A stretch of DNA of 8,950 nucleotides from JBCCBV01 sp039033855 (GTDB taxonomy: Bacteria > Planctomycetota > Phycisphaerae > Phycisphaerales > Phycisphaeraceae). Where the stretch lies: assembly GCA_039033855.1 (NCBI GenBank), contig JBCCBV010000041.1:1-8950 (forward strand), in the 5' to 3' direction. This document shows, piece after piece, positions 1-6,201 of the stretch (positions are counted from its first letter, which is position 1; each line of letters opens with the position of its first letter). The translations under genes were made by a program, and so were the position numbers. The notes beneath the pieces were generated by a model. It saw nothing but the letters and a program-made list of their open reading frames with translations. It ran no database searches and was not told the origin of the DNA.

Positions 1-145
1 CACGAAGCGACATGACAACCCGCGCGACGCGCAGACCTCCACGGCATCCCAACGCGACAACCTGAACCACGAAGCGACATGACAACCCGCGCGACGCGCA
101 GACCTCCACGGCATCCCAACGCAACAACCTGAACCACGAAGCGAC
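1..145. repeat. 67-bp tandem direct repeat, two full copies plus an 11-bp start of a third
   Basis: Copy 1 spans 1-67 and copy 2 spans 68-134. They differ at one position (G at 56, A at 123). A third copy begins at 135 with CACGAAGCGAC and then diverges. The unit length is not a multiple of three, so it is not a conserved coding repeat. Copy 1 begins exactly at the window edge, so the array may continue upstream. It lies just downstream of the minus-strand dehydrogenase gene. No function is recognised; it could be a minisatellite-like tandem duplication or part of a larger interspersed repeat. Confidence 0.95.
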
Positions 146-160
146 GCGGCTTGCCGCGTC
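143..160 (-). terminator. GC-rich hairpin after the dehydrogenase gene, possible terminator
   Basis: GACGCGGC (143-150) is the exact reverse complement of GCCGCGTC (153-160), giving a stem of seven to eight pairs. It sits about 8 bases beyond the stop codon of the minus-strand gene ending at 169. On the minus strand it is not followed by a run of T, so intrinsic termination is only a possibility. The hairpin also lies at the point where the third tandem repeat copy breaks off. Confidence 0.4.
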
Positions 161-168
161 TTGCGCGC

Positions 169-1209
169 TCACATCGCCGGCGGGGTGAAGCGCGGCGCGG
201 GCAGGTCGGTCATCAGCAGCAGCCCCGGCGCACACGCGGGCAGGCGCACCGCGGCGCTCAGCAGCGCGGCCACGGTGGCGGTATCGCCCGGCACGCCGCC
301 TTGGAAAAGCAGGTCGAGCGGCGGGTCGCCGTGGATCACCACGCGGTCGTGCGGCTCGGGCTCGGCCAGCGCCATGGTCAGGTCCAGGTCGACGCGTTTG
401 ATGTCGCCGTCCCACGCTTCGCAGGTCTGGTGCAGGCCGCGCACCTGGCCGGGCTCGACGCGGAAGTGGTCGGTCTGGATCACGGCGTCGGCCACCACGG
501 GCTCCAGGCGTTCGCGCAGGTCACTGGTCGGCCAGCCCATGGCGTGGCAGATGAGCGCCGCCGATTCCTTGAACCCCGCGTGCCCGGCCTTGCCCTGCTC
601 GAACAGCGACTGGAACTCGGCGGGCGCCATGCCGCTGCCGACCTTCTTCTGCAACGGCTGCCGACGGGTCGACGCGTCGACCACCCGCTTGACGTGCACG
701 CCGTCGACTTGGTGCGACACCGCCATGGCCTGCACGGGCACGACGTCCATCACAAACCCCGGGTTGACCCCGGTGCCCACGACCCGGGCGTGGTGTTCGA
801 GGCAGAGCCGGTGGGCCTCGCGGGCTTCTTCCGGTGCGCGCAACGCGGGGAAAAGCAACTGCTCGCAGGTCGAGGCCACGTGCACGCCCCGGCGGATCAT
901 CGGCGCCATCTGCTCCAGGCTGGCCTTGGCGGACGAGCCCGCGGTGTGGAGCACGATCTGCGGCGCCTCTTCGCCCAGGGCGTCGCACAGCGCGTCGAAG
1001 CTCTCGTACACCTTGGCGTGATGGAGGGCGGGGTCGCCGAGCAGTTCGCCCAGCGTTTTGCCGACCTTGGCCGGGTCGATGTCGACGCCGCCGACGATCT
1101 TGGCCCAGGGGCGGGTAGCGGCCAGGCGGACCGACTCAACGCCGATCGGACCCAGCCCGAACTGGGCGATGCGGACGGGCGAAGACGACTCGGCGGGGTG
1201 GGAGGGCAT
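169..1209 (-). CDS. 2,4-diaminopentanoate dehydrogenase / dihydrodipicolinate reductase-like NAD(P)-dependent dehydrogenase
   Basis: A 346-residue cytoplasmic protein with an N-terminal Rossmann fold: the nucleotide-binding motif GLGPIG is at residues 18-23, followed by an acidic strand end (GVDID, 41-45). STCEQLLFP (113-121) and GTGVNPGFVMD (145-155) are typical of the family that contains the ornithine-pathway enzyme 2,4-diaminopentanoate dehydrogenase, which oxidatively deaminates an amino acid. The C-terminal block GDTATVAALLSAA (308-320) followed by PGLLLMTDLP (328-337) also fits, and the length is usual for the family. The ATG at 1209 was chosen because the 31 residues that a start at 1302 would add are not family-like and the Rossmann fold begins soon after residue 12. 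No strong Shine-Dalgarno is visible. No neighbour belongs to ornithine degradation, so the substrate is unknown; the family call is firm, the exact reaction is not. Confidence 0.8.
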   Translation of the reverse strand: MPSHPAESSSPVRIAQFGLGPIGVESVRLAATRPWAKIVGGVDIDPAKVGKTLGELLGDPALHHAKVYESFDALCDALGEEAPQIVLHTAGSSAKASLEQMAPMIRRGVHVASTCEQLLFPALRAPEEAREAHRLCLEHHARVVGTGVNPGFVMDVVPVQAMAVSHQVDGVHVKRVVDASTRRQPLQKKVGSGMAPAEFQSLFEQGKAGHAGFKESAALICHAMGWPTSDLRERLEPVVADAVIQTDHFRVEPGQVRGLHQTCEAWDGDIKRVDLDLTMALAEPEPHDRVVIHGDPPLDLLFQGGVPGDTATVAALLSAAVRLPACAPGLLLMTDLPAPRFTPPAM

Positions 1210-1320
1210 AGCGGTCTCGGTTCGAAAGGATGCGGCGGTGGACAACCGTGGGATTGGCAACTGGGATGCGAAGCGGCGAAACGGTACCGATACCCTGCCC
1301 ACAACGCGGCGCGTTATGGG

Positions 1321-1347
1321 TTGCCGCCCGGCGGGGTCTTATATAAC
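1321..1347 (+). promoter_or_regulatory. Candidate sigma-70-type promoter for the nagB fusion gene
   Basis: In the 195-bp divergent gap, TTGCCG (1321-1326) and TATAAC (1342-1347) resemble -35 and -10 boxes with a short 15-bp spacer. TATAAC matches the -10 consensus at five of six positions and stands out in very GC-rich DNA. The start codon lies 57 bases further on. A small palindrome, CCGCC-C-GGCGG (1324-1334), overlaps the -35 box and could be an operator, though such short GC palindromes arise easily here. This is prediction from consensus only. Confidence 0.4.
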
Positions 1348-1393
1348 TTAGGGCTCTGGCCGTGTCACTTCGAGCGCCTTTGCGCCTTGTTCT

Positions 1394-1407
1394 GGAGACC
1401 CCCGGTG
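1394..1407 (+). promoter_or_regulatory. Ribosome-binding site and GTG start of the nagB fusion gene
   Basis: GGAG at 1394-1397 is followed by a 7-base spacer and an in-frame GTG at 1405-1407. This fixes the start: the reading frame stays open back to 151, but that part is antisense to the dehydrogenase gene, and no ATG lies between the promoter candidate and this site. Confidence 0.75.
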
Positions 1408-3339
1408 CTGACGCATCCCGACCGATCGACCGCCGTGCTCGAGCGTATCCCGACCCACGTCTTGCCGGACTCGGCGGAGGTTTCGCGCACCGTGGCGGCC
1501 GAGATCGCCGAGCTCATCCGGTCCAAAGCCGCCGCGGGCCAGACGGCCGTGCTCGGCCTGGCCACCGGGTCGACGCCCACCGGCGTGTACGACGAGCTCG
1601 CCCGGCTGCACAAAGAAGAAGGCCTGTCCTTCGCCAACGTGGTCAGCTTCAACCTCGACGAATACTGGCCGATGCAGCCCAACGAGCTGCAGAGCTACGT
1701 CCGGTTCATGAACGAGCACCTGTTCGACCACATCGACATCGACCGCAAGAACGTGCACATCCCCGACGGCACGATCGAGGCCGCCAACGCTTCCGAATAT
1801 TGCGCGCGGTACGAGCAGAAGATCCGCGACGCCGGGGGCATCGACCTGCAACTGCTGGGCATCGGGCGCACAGGCCACATCGGCTTCAACGAACCGGGCT
1901 CGGGCAAGAACTCGCAGACCCGCATGATCTGGCTCGACCGGCTGACCCGGCTCGACGCCGCGAGCGACTTCTTCGGCCTGCAGTACGTCCCCAAGCGCGC
2001 CATGACCATGGGCGTGGGCACGATCATGAGCGCTCGGCGGATCGTCATGATGGCGTTCGGCGAGGGCAAAGCCCCGGTCGTGGTCAAGGCCGTGCAAGGC
2101 CCGATCACCGAGGCCGTCGCCGCGTCGTTCCTGCAAGAACACCCCAATGCGCAGGTCTTCCTCGACGACGCCGCCGCCGCCAAGCTCACCCGCTACGACC
2201 AGCCCTGGCTGGTGGGCGACGTCGTCTGGACGCCCGAGCTCATCCGCAAGGCCACCATCTGGCTGGCACGCACCGTCGACAAGCCGCTGCTCAAGCTCAC
2301 CGACGAGGACTACAACGAGCACGGCCTGCAATCGCTGATCGCCGAGCACGGCCCGGCCTACTCGATCAACCTCGGCGTGTTCCGCGCCATGCAGGCCTCC
2401 ATCACCGGCTGGCCCGGCGGCAAGCCCAGCTCCGCCAAACGCCCCGGCGACATCGACCGCCCCGGCGACGACGTGTTCCCCAAAAAGTGCATGATCTTCA
2501 GCCCCCACCCCGACGACGATGTCATCTCCATGGGCGGCACCCTGCTCCGCCTGGTCGACCAGGGGCACGAGGTCCACGTGGCCTACCAGGTCTCGGGCAA
2601 CATCGCCGTGTTCGACGACGACGCGGTGCGCTTCGCCGACTTCGCCGTCGAGTTCAACCGGCTGTTCGGCATCGACGAGGCCAACACCGCGTCGGTCGAA
2701 GACCACATCGAACAGTCGCTCAAGAACAAAGAGCCCGGGCAGGTCGATTCTGACAAAGTCCAGACCATCAAAGGCCTGATCCGCCGGGGCGAGGCCCGCG
2801 CCGCCGGCCGCGCCTGCGGCCTCCCGCACGAACAGCTCCACTTCCTGGACATGCCGTTCTACGAAACCGGCACCGTGCGCAAAAAGCCGCTGGGCGACGA
2901 GGACGTGCAGATCATCGTCGACCTGCTCCGCAAGACCGAGCCGCACCAGATTTACGCCGCCGGCGACCTTTCCGACCCGCACGGCACGCACCGGGTTTGC
3001 CTGACCGCCATCTTCCGCGCCTGCGAGGTCGTCAAGAACGACCCGTGGTTCGAGCGCTGCCGGGTCTGGCTGTACCGCGGCGCCTGGCAGGAGTGGGAGC
3101 CGGAAAAGATCGAGATGGCCGTGCCCCTTTCACCCGACGAGGTCCAGCGCAAACGCGTGGCGATCTTCAAGCACGAGTCGCAGAAAGACCGGGCCCTGTT
3201 CCCCGGCAGCGACGAGCGCGAGTTCTGGCAACGGGCCGAAGACCGCAACCGCGGCACCGCCGAGCTGTTCGACCGCCTGGGCCTGCCCGAGTACGAGGCC
3301 ATCGAAGGCTTCGTCGAATGGAACCGCCAGCCGTTGTGA
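1405..3339 (+). CDS. nagB: Glucosamine-6-phosphate deaminase fused to a PIG-L-family deacetylase domain
   Basis: A 644-residue cytoplasmic two-domain enzyme. Residues about 20-325 are a NagB-type isomerase/deaminase, which converts glucosamine-6-phosphate to fructose-6-phosphate and ammonia. Visible motifs are the phosphate-binding ATGSTPTG (53-60), NLDEYW (83-88) with D85 matching the catalytic base D72 of E. coli NagB, and GIGRTGHIGFNEPGS (152-166) with H158 and E163 matching H143 and E148. The position of E. coli D141 is T156. A Pro/Gly/Lys-rich linker (about 336-361) leads to a PIG-L/LmbE deacetylase domain: SPHPDDD (366-372) supplies H368, D370 and D371, and DPHGTH (524-529) supplies the second zinc-binding histidine, H529. 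The arrangement resembles the long NagB proteins of Bacteroidota and Planctomycetota rather than the 266-residue E. coli enzyme. The inferred role is sequential deacetylation and deamination of a GlcNAc derivative, consistent with the convergent NagZ gene. The PIG-L substrate cannot be read from sequence. Confidence 0.93.
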   Translation: MLTHPDRSTAVLERIPTHVLPDSAEVSRTVAAEIAELIRSKAAAGQTAVLGLATGSTPTGVYDELARLHKEEGLSFANVVSFNLDEYWPMQPNELQSYVRFMNEHLFDHIDIDRKNVHIPDGTIEAANASEYCARYEQKIRDAGGIDLQLLGIGRTGHIGFNEPGSGKNSQTRMIWLDRLTRLDAASDFFGLQYVPKRAMTMGVGTIMSARRIVMMAFGEGKAPVVVKAVQGPITEAVAASFLQEHPNAQVFLDDAAAAKLTRYDQPWLVGDVVWTPELIRKATIWLARTVDKPLLKLTDEDYNEHGLQSLIAEHGPAYSINLGVFRAMQASITGWPGGKPSSAKRPGDIDRPGDDVFPKKCMIFSPHPDDDVISMGGTLLRLVDQGHEVHVAYQVSGNIAVFDDDAVRFADFAVEFNRLFGIDEANTASVEDHIEQSLKNKEPGQVDSDKVQTIKGLIRRGEARAAGRACGLPHEQLHFLDMPFYETGTVRKKPLGDEDVQIIVDLLRKTEPHQIYAAGDLSDPHGTHRVCLTAIFRACEVVKNDPWFERCRVWLYRGAWQEWEPEKIEMAVPLSPDEVQRKRVAIFKHESQKDRALFPGSDEREFWQRAEDRNRGTAELFDRLGLPEYEAIEGFVEWNRQPL

Positions 3340-3425
3340 GCCGGGTCCGCAGTGGCACGGGCGTCTCTCTCGTGATGCGCAAAGTAAAGATGCGCGCTGC
3401 GAGCCGGGCGCCGTGTGCCCGGGTA
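3340..3425. repeat. Candidate interspersed repeat remnant with degenerate hairpins
   Basis: Directly after the nagB stop codon lies GTGGCACGGGCGTCTCTCTC and its continuation. CACGGG (3357-3362) and CTCGTG (3369-3374) form a five-of-six inverted repeat. Read on the minus strand in one frame this gives the peptide 'RDARAT', a phrase I recall from spurious proteins of planctomycetes and verrucomicrobia that arise from an abundant intergenic repeat. GATGCGC then occurs at 3374-3380 and 3389-3395, and again at 3465-3471. The perfect hairpin CCGGGC/GCCCGG (3404-3409 with 3417-3422) closes the block. The repeat-family assignment is from memory and needs a genome-wide search. Confidence 0.45.
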
Positions 3426-3501
3426 CGTCCGAGCGCGACACCTCATTCCTGCCCCACGTTTCACGATGCGCAACTCGAACGGGTATCGCGCGATGTATCG
3501 A

Positions 3502-3520
3502 CCGGGTTCACAAAACCCGG
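3502..3520. terminator. Hairpin between convergent genes, possible two-way terminator
   Basis: CCGGGTT (3502-3508) pairs perfectly with AACCCGG (3514-3520) around the loop CACAA. It lies between the stops of the plus-strand nagB fusion (3339) and the minus-strand nagZ-like gene (3620). Neither side has a T-tract, so it may instead shield the 3' ends of transcripts or stop transcription with Rho. Confidence 0.4.
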
Positions 3521-3562
3521 CTCGCTGGCGGATCGCTCTTGGCGAATTGATGCCGTCGGATC

Positions 3563-3600
3563 GCGGTTGGCGAACCGCTGACCGCTCCTGGCTGACCGCT
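3563..3600. repeat. Small inverted repeat and a 10-bp direct repeat
   Basis: GCGGTT (3563-3568) pairs with AACCGC (3573-3578) around GGCG. GCTGACCGCT occurs at 3577-3586 and again at 3591-3600, 14 bases apart. With the two elements upstream, this leaves the whole 280-bp gap between the convergent genes without a credible coding region and made largely of repeat-like pieces. Confidence 0.6.
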
Positions 3601-3619
3601 AACCACCACGCGGCCCACC

Positions 3620-4813
3620 TCACCCAGGCTTGATGCGCCAGCGTTCGGTCGGGTCGTCGCTGATCTCGTCGCTGCTGGCGCCGAGTTCGGCGAGCAGGTC
3701 CAGGTGGGCCGGGCACCGCAACGTGGTCTTGATCGACGGCCGCGGCCCGGCCGGGTCAAACTGCTCGAGCACGCGATCCAGCCGTTGGCCCGCCTCCTCC
3801 ACCCGCTCCGCGGGCAGTTCGCCCGACTCCACCGCCTGGCGGATGGCCTGGTGCGCCTGGACCAACCGGTCGTCACGGTGCGAAATCAACAGCAAATCCA
3901 CCCCCGCCCGCAAAGAGTCCACGGCGCCCTTCGCCACGCCCACGCCGTCGGCAATCGCGCCCATCTCCAGGTCGTCGCTGATCGTCAGCCCGCCGAACCC
4001 GCATTGCTCGCGCAACATCCCCTGCACCACCTTGGGGCTCATCGGGCCCGGCACGTTGGGGTCGATCGCGTCGAACACGATGTGGGCGGGCATCACCGCG
4101 GCCACCCCCGCGTCGATCGCGGCTTGAAACGGCGGCAGCTCGCGCTCGGTCAGGTCTTCCACCACGTGCAACACCGTCGGCAGGTGGTAATGGCTGTCCA
4201 GGTCGGTGTCGCCGTGCCCGGGGAAGTGCTTGGCGCAGCTCGCCACGCCCTCCTGCTGCATGCCCCGCACGAGCGCGGCGCCCAACGCGGCCACCCGCTG
4301 CGGGTCCGCGCCCAGCGACCGGTCGCCGATCACCGGGTTCGATGCGTTGGTGTCCAAATCCAGCACCGGGGCGAAGTTCAGGTCGAACCCGGTCGCCCGC
4401 AGCTCGCGCCCGATCACCCGCCCGAGCGCCTCGGCGCGTTGTACGTCGCCCACCCGGCCGAGCTCGCGCATCGAAGGCGGCACCGAGTACCCCTCGGCCA
4501 GCCGCACCACCCGGCCGCCCTCCTGGTCCACCATCACCAGCACCGGCGCCGGCGCCCGGGCGCGGATCTGCTCGGTCAACGCCAACGTCTGCTCGGGCGA
4601 GCCCACGTTGCGCGAAAAGAACGTGATCGCCCGCACCCCCCGATCCAGCCACGCCGCCAGGTGGTCGTCGATCGCACGCCCGGCGAAGCCGATCCCGAAT
4701 AGCCCCGCGATCCGCTGATCCAGCGCATCGCCCACAAAGCCGGGGCCAGACCCCTTGCCAGAAGCCCGGCCGTTCGAGCCGGCCGAAGACGAAGATTGCG
4801 GTGCGAGCGTCAT
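3620..4813 (-). CDS. nagZ: Beta-N-acetylhexosaminidase, NagZ type (glycoside hydrolase family 3)
   Basis: A 397-residue protein consisting of the GH3 N-terminal barrel. It removes beta-linked terminal GlcNAc, classically from GlcNAc-1,6-anhydroMurNAc muropeptides during cell-wall recycling. Motifs seen are DQEGGRVVRL (96-105), the GDRSLGADP region (163-171), and KHFPGHGDTDLDSH (195-208), which carries the family's Asp-His acid/base pair (D206, H208). SDDLEM (279-284) holds the predicted nucleophile D280. There is no signal peptide; a Ser/Gly-rich stretch of about 25 residues precedes the domain, so action in the cytoplasm is likely. About 35 extra residues follow the barrel at the C-terminus. 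The ATG at 4813 is preferred over a TTG at 4822; neither has a good Shine-Dalgarno. The gene is convergent with the nagB fusion, whose product could consume the GlcNAc released. Activity on chitooligosaccharides is an alternative. Confidence 0.92.
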   Translation of the reverse strand: MTLAPQSSSSAGSNGRASGKGSGPGFVGDALDQRIAGLFGIGFAGRAIDDHLAAWLDRGVRAITFFSRNVGSPEQTLALTEQIRARAPAPVLVMVDQEGGRVVRLAEGYSVPPSMRELGRVGDVQRAEALGRVIGRELRATGFDLNFAPVLDLDTNASNPVIGDRSLGADPQRVAALGAALVRGMQQEGVASCAKHFPGHGDTDLDSHYHLPTVLHVVEDLTERELPPFQAAIDAGVAAVMPAHIVFDAIDPNVPGPMSPKVVQGMLREQCGFGGLTISDDLEMGAIADGVGVAKGAVDSLRAGVDLLLISHRDDRLVQAHQAIRQAVESGELPAERVEEAGQRLDRVLEQFDPAGPRPSIKTTLRCPAHLDLLAELGASSDEISDDPTERWRIKPG

Positions 4814-4908
4814 GCGAATCAACCGTGAACGACGTGGACGCCGCCTACCCGGGGAAAATGGTTACACAAGACCAGTGGCCCTAGGGTACAGGACGCCGGG
4901 CCCAAGGG

Positions 4909-4961
4909 GGGAAAAATCCCGGCGATCCCGCGGATGGTTATAGGTCTTCTGGGATTTTCCC
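4909..4961. promoter_or_regulatory. Pair of related palindromes, possible operator sites
   Basis: GGGAAAAATCCC (4909-4920) and GGGATTTTCCC (4951-4961) are each inverted repeats with GGGA/TCCC arms. One is nearly the reverse complement of the other, differing by one base in the A/T run. Their centres are about 41-42 bases apart, close to four helical turns, in the divergent gap between nagZ and the prepilin pair. This suggests two sites for one dimeric regulator, or a foldback of the transcript. No regulator gene is in the window. Confidence 0.35.
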
Positions 4962-5022
4962 GGAAACCGAGAAAAGGGGGTGGTGCCCGGCCGCCCGGAC
5001 GATTATCCTATAAGATTGACAA

Positions 5023-5043
5023 GGCGGGGTTCAGGCCCCCGCC
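5023..5043 (+). other. GC-rich stem-loop upstream of the first prepilin gene
   Basis: GGCGGGG (5023-5029) pairs perfectly with CCCCGCC (5037-5043) around a seven-base loop. It lies 55 bases before the predicted ATG at 5099 and just after the AT-rich TATAAG patch, so it would be near the 5' end of a transcript started there. It could stabilise the leader or act as a regulatory structure. It matches no riboswitch class I recognise. Confidence 0.35.
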
Positions 5044-5088
5044 GTCGCCGCAGTTGGCCCTGCTTCAGCCTTCTCCCGCCTGTTTCTC

Positions 5089-5101
5089 AGGGATTTTTAT
5101 G
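5089..5101 (+). promoter_or_regulatory. Ribosome-binding site supporting the ATG at 5099
   Basis: AGGGA at 5089-5093 precedes ATG 5099-5101 by five T residues. The competing in-frame ATGs at 5162 and 5207 have no purine-rich element at proper spacing. This supports the longer leader, although the ATG at 5207 would give a more typical short prepilin leader. Confidence 0.55.
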
Positions 5102-6109
5102 CCCCCGATCACTCGGAACTGTGACGTGGACTGCCCCACCGCCCCGGCACGCGTCACCGAAATGCCCCCCCGGTCCGACGAGACGCGCGGTTCGTCCCGC
5201 ACCCCGATGAACCGGGAGTTCCGGAACGGGTTCACGTTGATCGAACTGCTGGTGGTGATCGCGATCATCGCCCTGCTGATCGGCATCCTTCTGCCGGTGC
5301 TCAGCGCGGCCCGAGGCGCGGCCCGCGACTCGCAGTGCCTAAGCAACATCCGACAGATCGGCATCGCCGACGCTACCTACCAAGGCGACAGCGATGGTTT
5401 TGTGACGCCCATTGCAACTCCTGAGAATACCGTTACACAATTCGGCCCGGTGGGTAATATTCCAGATGTCTTCGGTAATGGTCAACCGCAAGATGCGAAG
5501 CTGTACTACACCAGCACCATGGTCTCAAAGGGCTACAGCGATTCACAAAAGATGTTTCTGTGCCCGAGCTTTGCCGGCGAACGTGACTTCAACGCAGACG
5601 AGTTAGTCGACGAGGCTCCGCTCGACGATTTAGACAACGACGCTTGGATTAGGGCAGACTACGGAGGCTCGGTACCTTTGCACCTGGGTCAAGAGTTAGT
5701 GCCATTCTTCCTGAACCCCAGCATCCTTAACGTTGAGCTCGCGGTGAAGAAAACCGTTTCCGTAGATGAGATCAAGAATGCATCCGAGAAGATTAGTTTT
5801 CTAGACACGTTCTATCAGGTCGCAGACCCCGAATCTCCCTACTACGCCGGTGGAGGAATCAATCAGCGGGGTGCGATCTTTATCGGCGGCAACGATTCGG
5901 CTGGCGCCTTCGTCGGTCCGCATCCTCGCCATGGCGGGGAAGCGACTACAAACATCGCTTACATTGATGGACATGCGGCTGACGTATCTATCCCCAACAT
6001 TAACGAGCTTGAGAACGGTCGCACTTGGTCCAACTCTATTCTCTCTCGAAGCGACGACGACAACCCTTGGACCCGCAATGGCAAGTCGTTCGCAACCGAA
6101 TTAGATTAA
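5099..6109 (+). CDS. Prepilin-type N-terminal cleavage/methylation protein (pseudopilin-like), paralogue A
   Basis: A 336-residue protein with a type IV prepilin signal: ...FRNG followed by FTLIELLVVIAII, with F45 as the predicted first mature residue after G44 and the conserved Glu at E49. The hydrophobic helix runs to about residue 63. SAARGAARDSQCLSNIRQIG follows, as in many planctomycete proteins of this class. Near the C-terminus HPRHGG (275-280) and IDGH (289-292) form an H-Xn-DG motif with 11 intervening residues (H278 to D290). Such proteins are presumed to be processed by prepilin peptidase and assembled into pseudopili or placed in the envelope; the exact role is unknown. The leader is 44 residues from the ATG at 5099, or 8 residues from the ATG at 5207 (300-residue protein). 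From about 5380 onward the gene is far less GC-rich than its neighbours, unlike its N-terminal part, which resembles the next gene. Confidence 0.85.
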   Translation: MPPITRNCDVDCPTAPARVTEMPPRSDETRGSSRTPMNREFRNGFTLIELLVVIAIIALLIGILLPVLSAARGAARDSQCLSNIRQIGIADATYQGDSDGFVTPIATPENTVTQFGPVGNIPDVFGNGQPQDAKLYYTSTMVSKGYSDSQKMFLCPSFAGERDFNADELVDEAPLDDLDNDAWIRADYGGSVPLHLGQELVPFFLNPSILNVELAVKKTVSVDEIKNASEKISFLDTFYQVADPESPYYAGGGINQRGAIFIGGNDSAGAFVGPHPRHGGEATTNIAYIDGHAADVSIPNINELENGRTWSNSILSRSDDDNPWTRNGKSFATELD

Positions 6110-6145
6110 GACAGTTCGCCTTAATGCTGTTAGACCTTCACTTCC

Positions 6146-6168
6146 AACCGCCCTCCGGGGCGGTTTTT
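6146..6168 (+). terminator. Intrinsic terminator after prepilin paralogue A
   Basis: CCGCCC (6148-6153) pairs with GGGCGG (6158-6163) around the loop TCCG and is followed by five T residues (6164-6168). AA before the stem extends it to eight pairs with the first two T. It begins 37 bases after the stop codon at 6109 and ends 33 bases before the next gene's start. This is the clearest Rho-independent terminator in the window. Confidence 0.9.
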
Positions 6169-6201
6169 CATAGACGCCGGGGGAGAACGGCGCTGCCGAG
6201 C

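Larger units (their letters stand above)
4814..5098. other. Divergent 285-bp control region between nagZ and the prepilin genes
   Basis: I see no credible coding region here. From left to right it holds the short nagZ leader, the palindrome GGGAAAAATCCC (4909-4920), the related GGGATTTTCCC (4951-4961), an AT-rich patch with a possible -10 box (TATAAG, 5009-5014), and a GC-rich hairpin GGCGGGG/CCCCGCC (5023-5029 with 5037-5043). No well-placed -35 box partners the TATAAG, so the promoter of the prepilin genes is uncertain. Confidence 0.6.

Noticed and set aside
1..145. CRISPR array
   Set aside because: The 67-bp units are directly adjacent with no unique spacers, and no cas gene is present.
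1282..1289. Palindrome CGGTACCG as an operator
   Set aside because: It is only eight bases with no second site or spacing pattern, and could occur by chance.
151..1404. Upstream extension of the nagB reading frame, open to 151
   Set aside because: It is antisense to the dehydrogenase gene, its translation is His/Arg/Gly-rich with no family resemblance, and a ribosome-binding site and GTG at 1405 explain the start.
1348..2991. Minus-strand open frame of 547 residues opposite nagB
   Set aside because: It is a GC-rich mirror of a well-supported gene, with a low-complexity Val/Asp/Gly/His composition and no recognisable motif.
2952..3716. Minus-strand open frame across the nagB-nagZ gap
   Set aside because: It overlaps nagB antisense and repeat DNA. 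The 'RDARAT' phrase in it is typical of spurious translations of an intergenic repeat.
3704..4702. Plus-strand open frame of 332 residues opposite nagZ
   Set aside because: It is a shadow frame with a His/Arg/Gln-rich translation. The opposite strand carries all GH3 motifs.
4811..4822. TTG at 4822 as the nagZ start
   Set aside because: It adds only three residues, has no ribosome-binding site, and an ATG follows at 4813.
5017..5022. TTGACA as a -35 box before the prepilin genes
   Set aside because: The word spans 5016-5021, but the region 16-18 bases downstream is C-rich with no -10 match.
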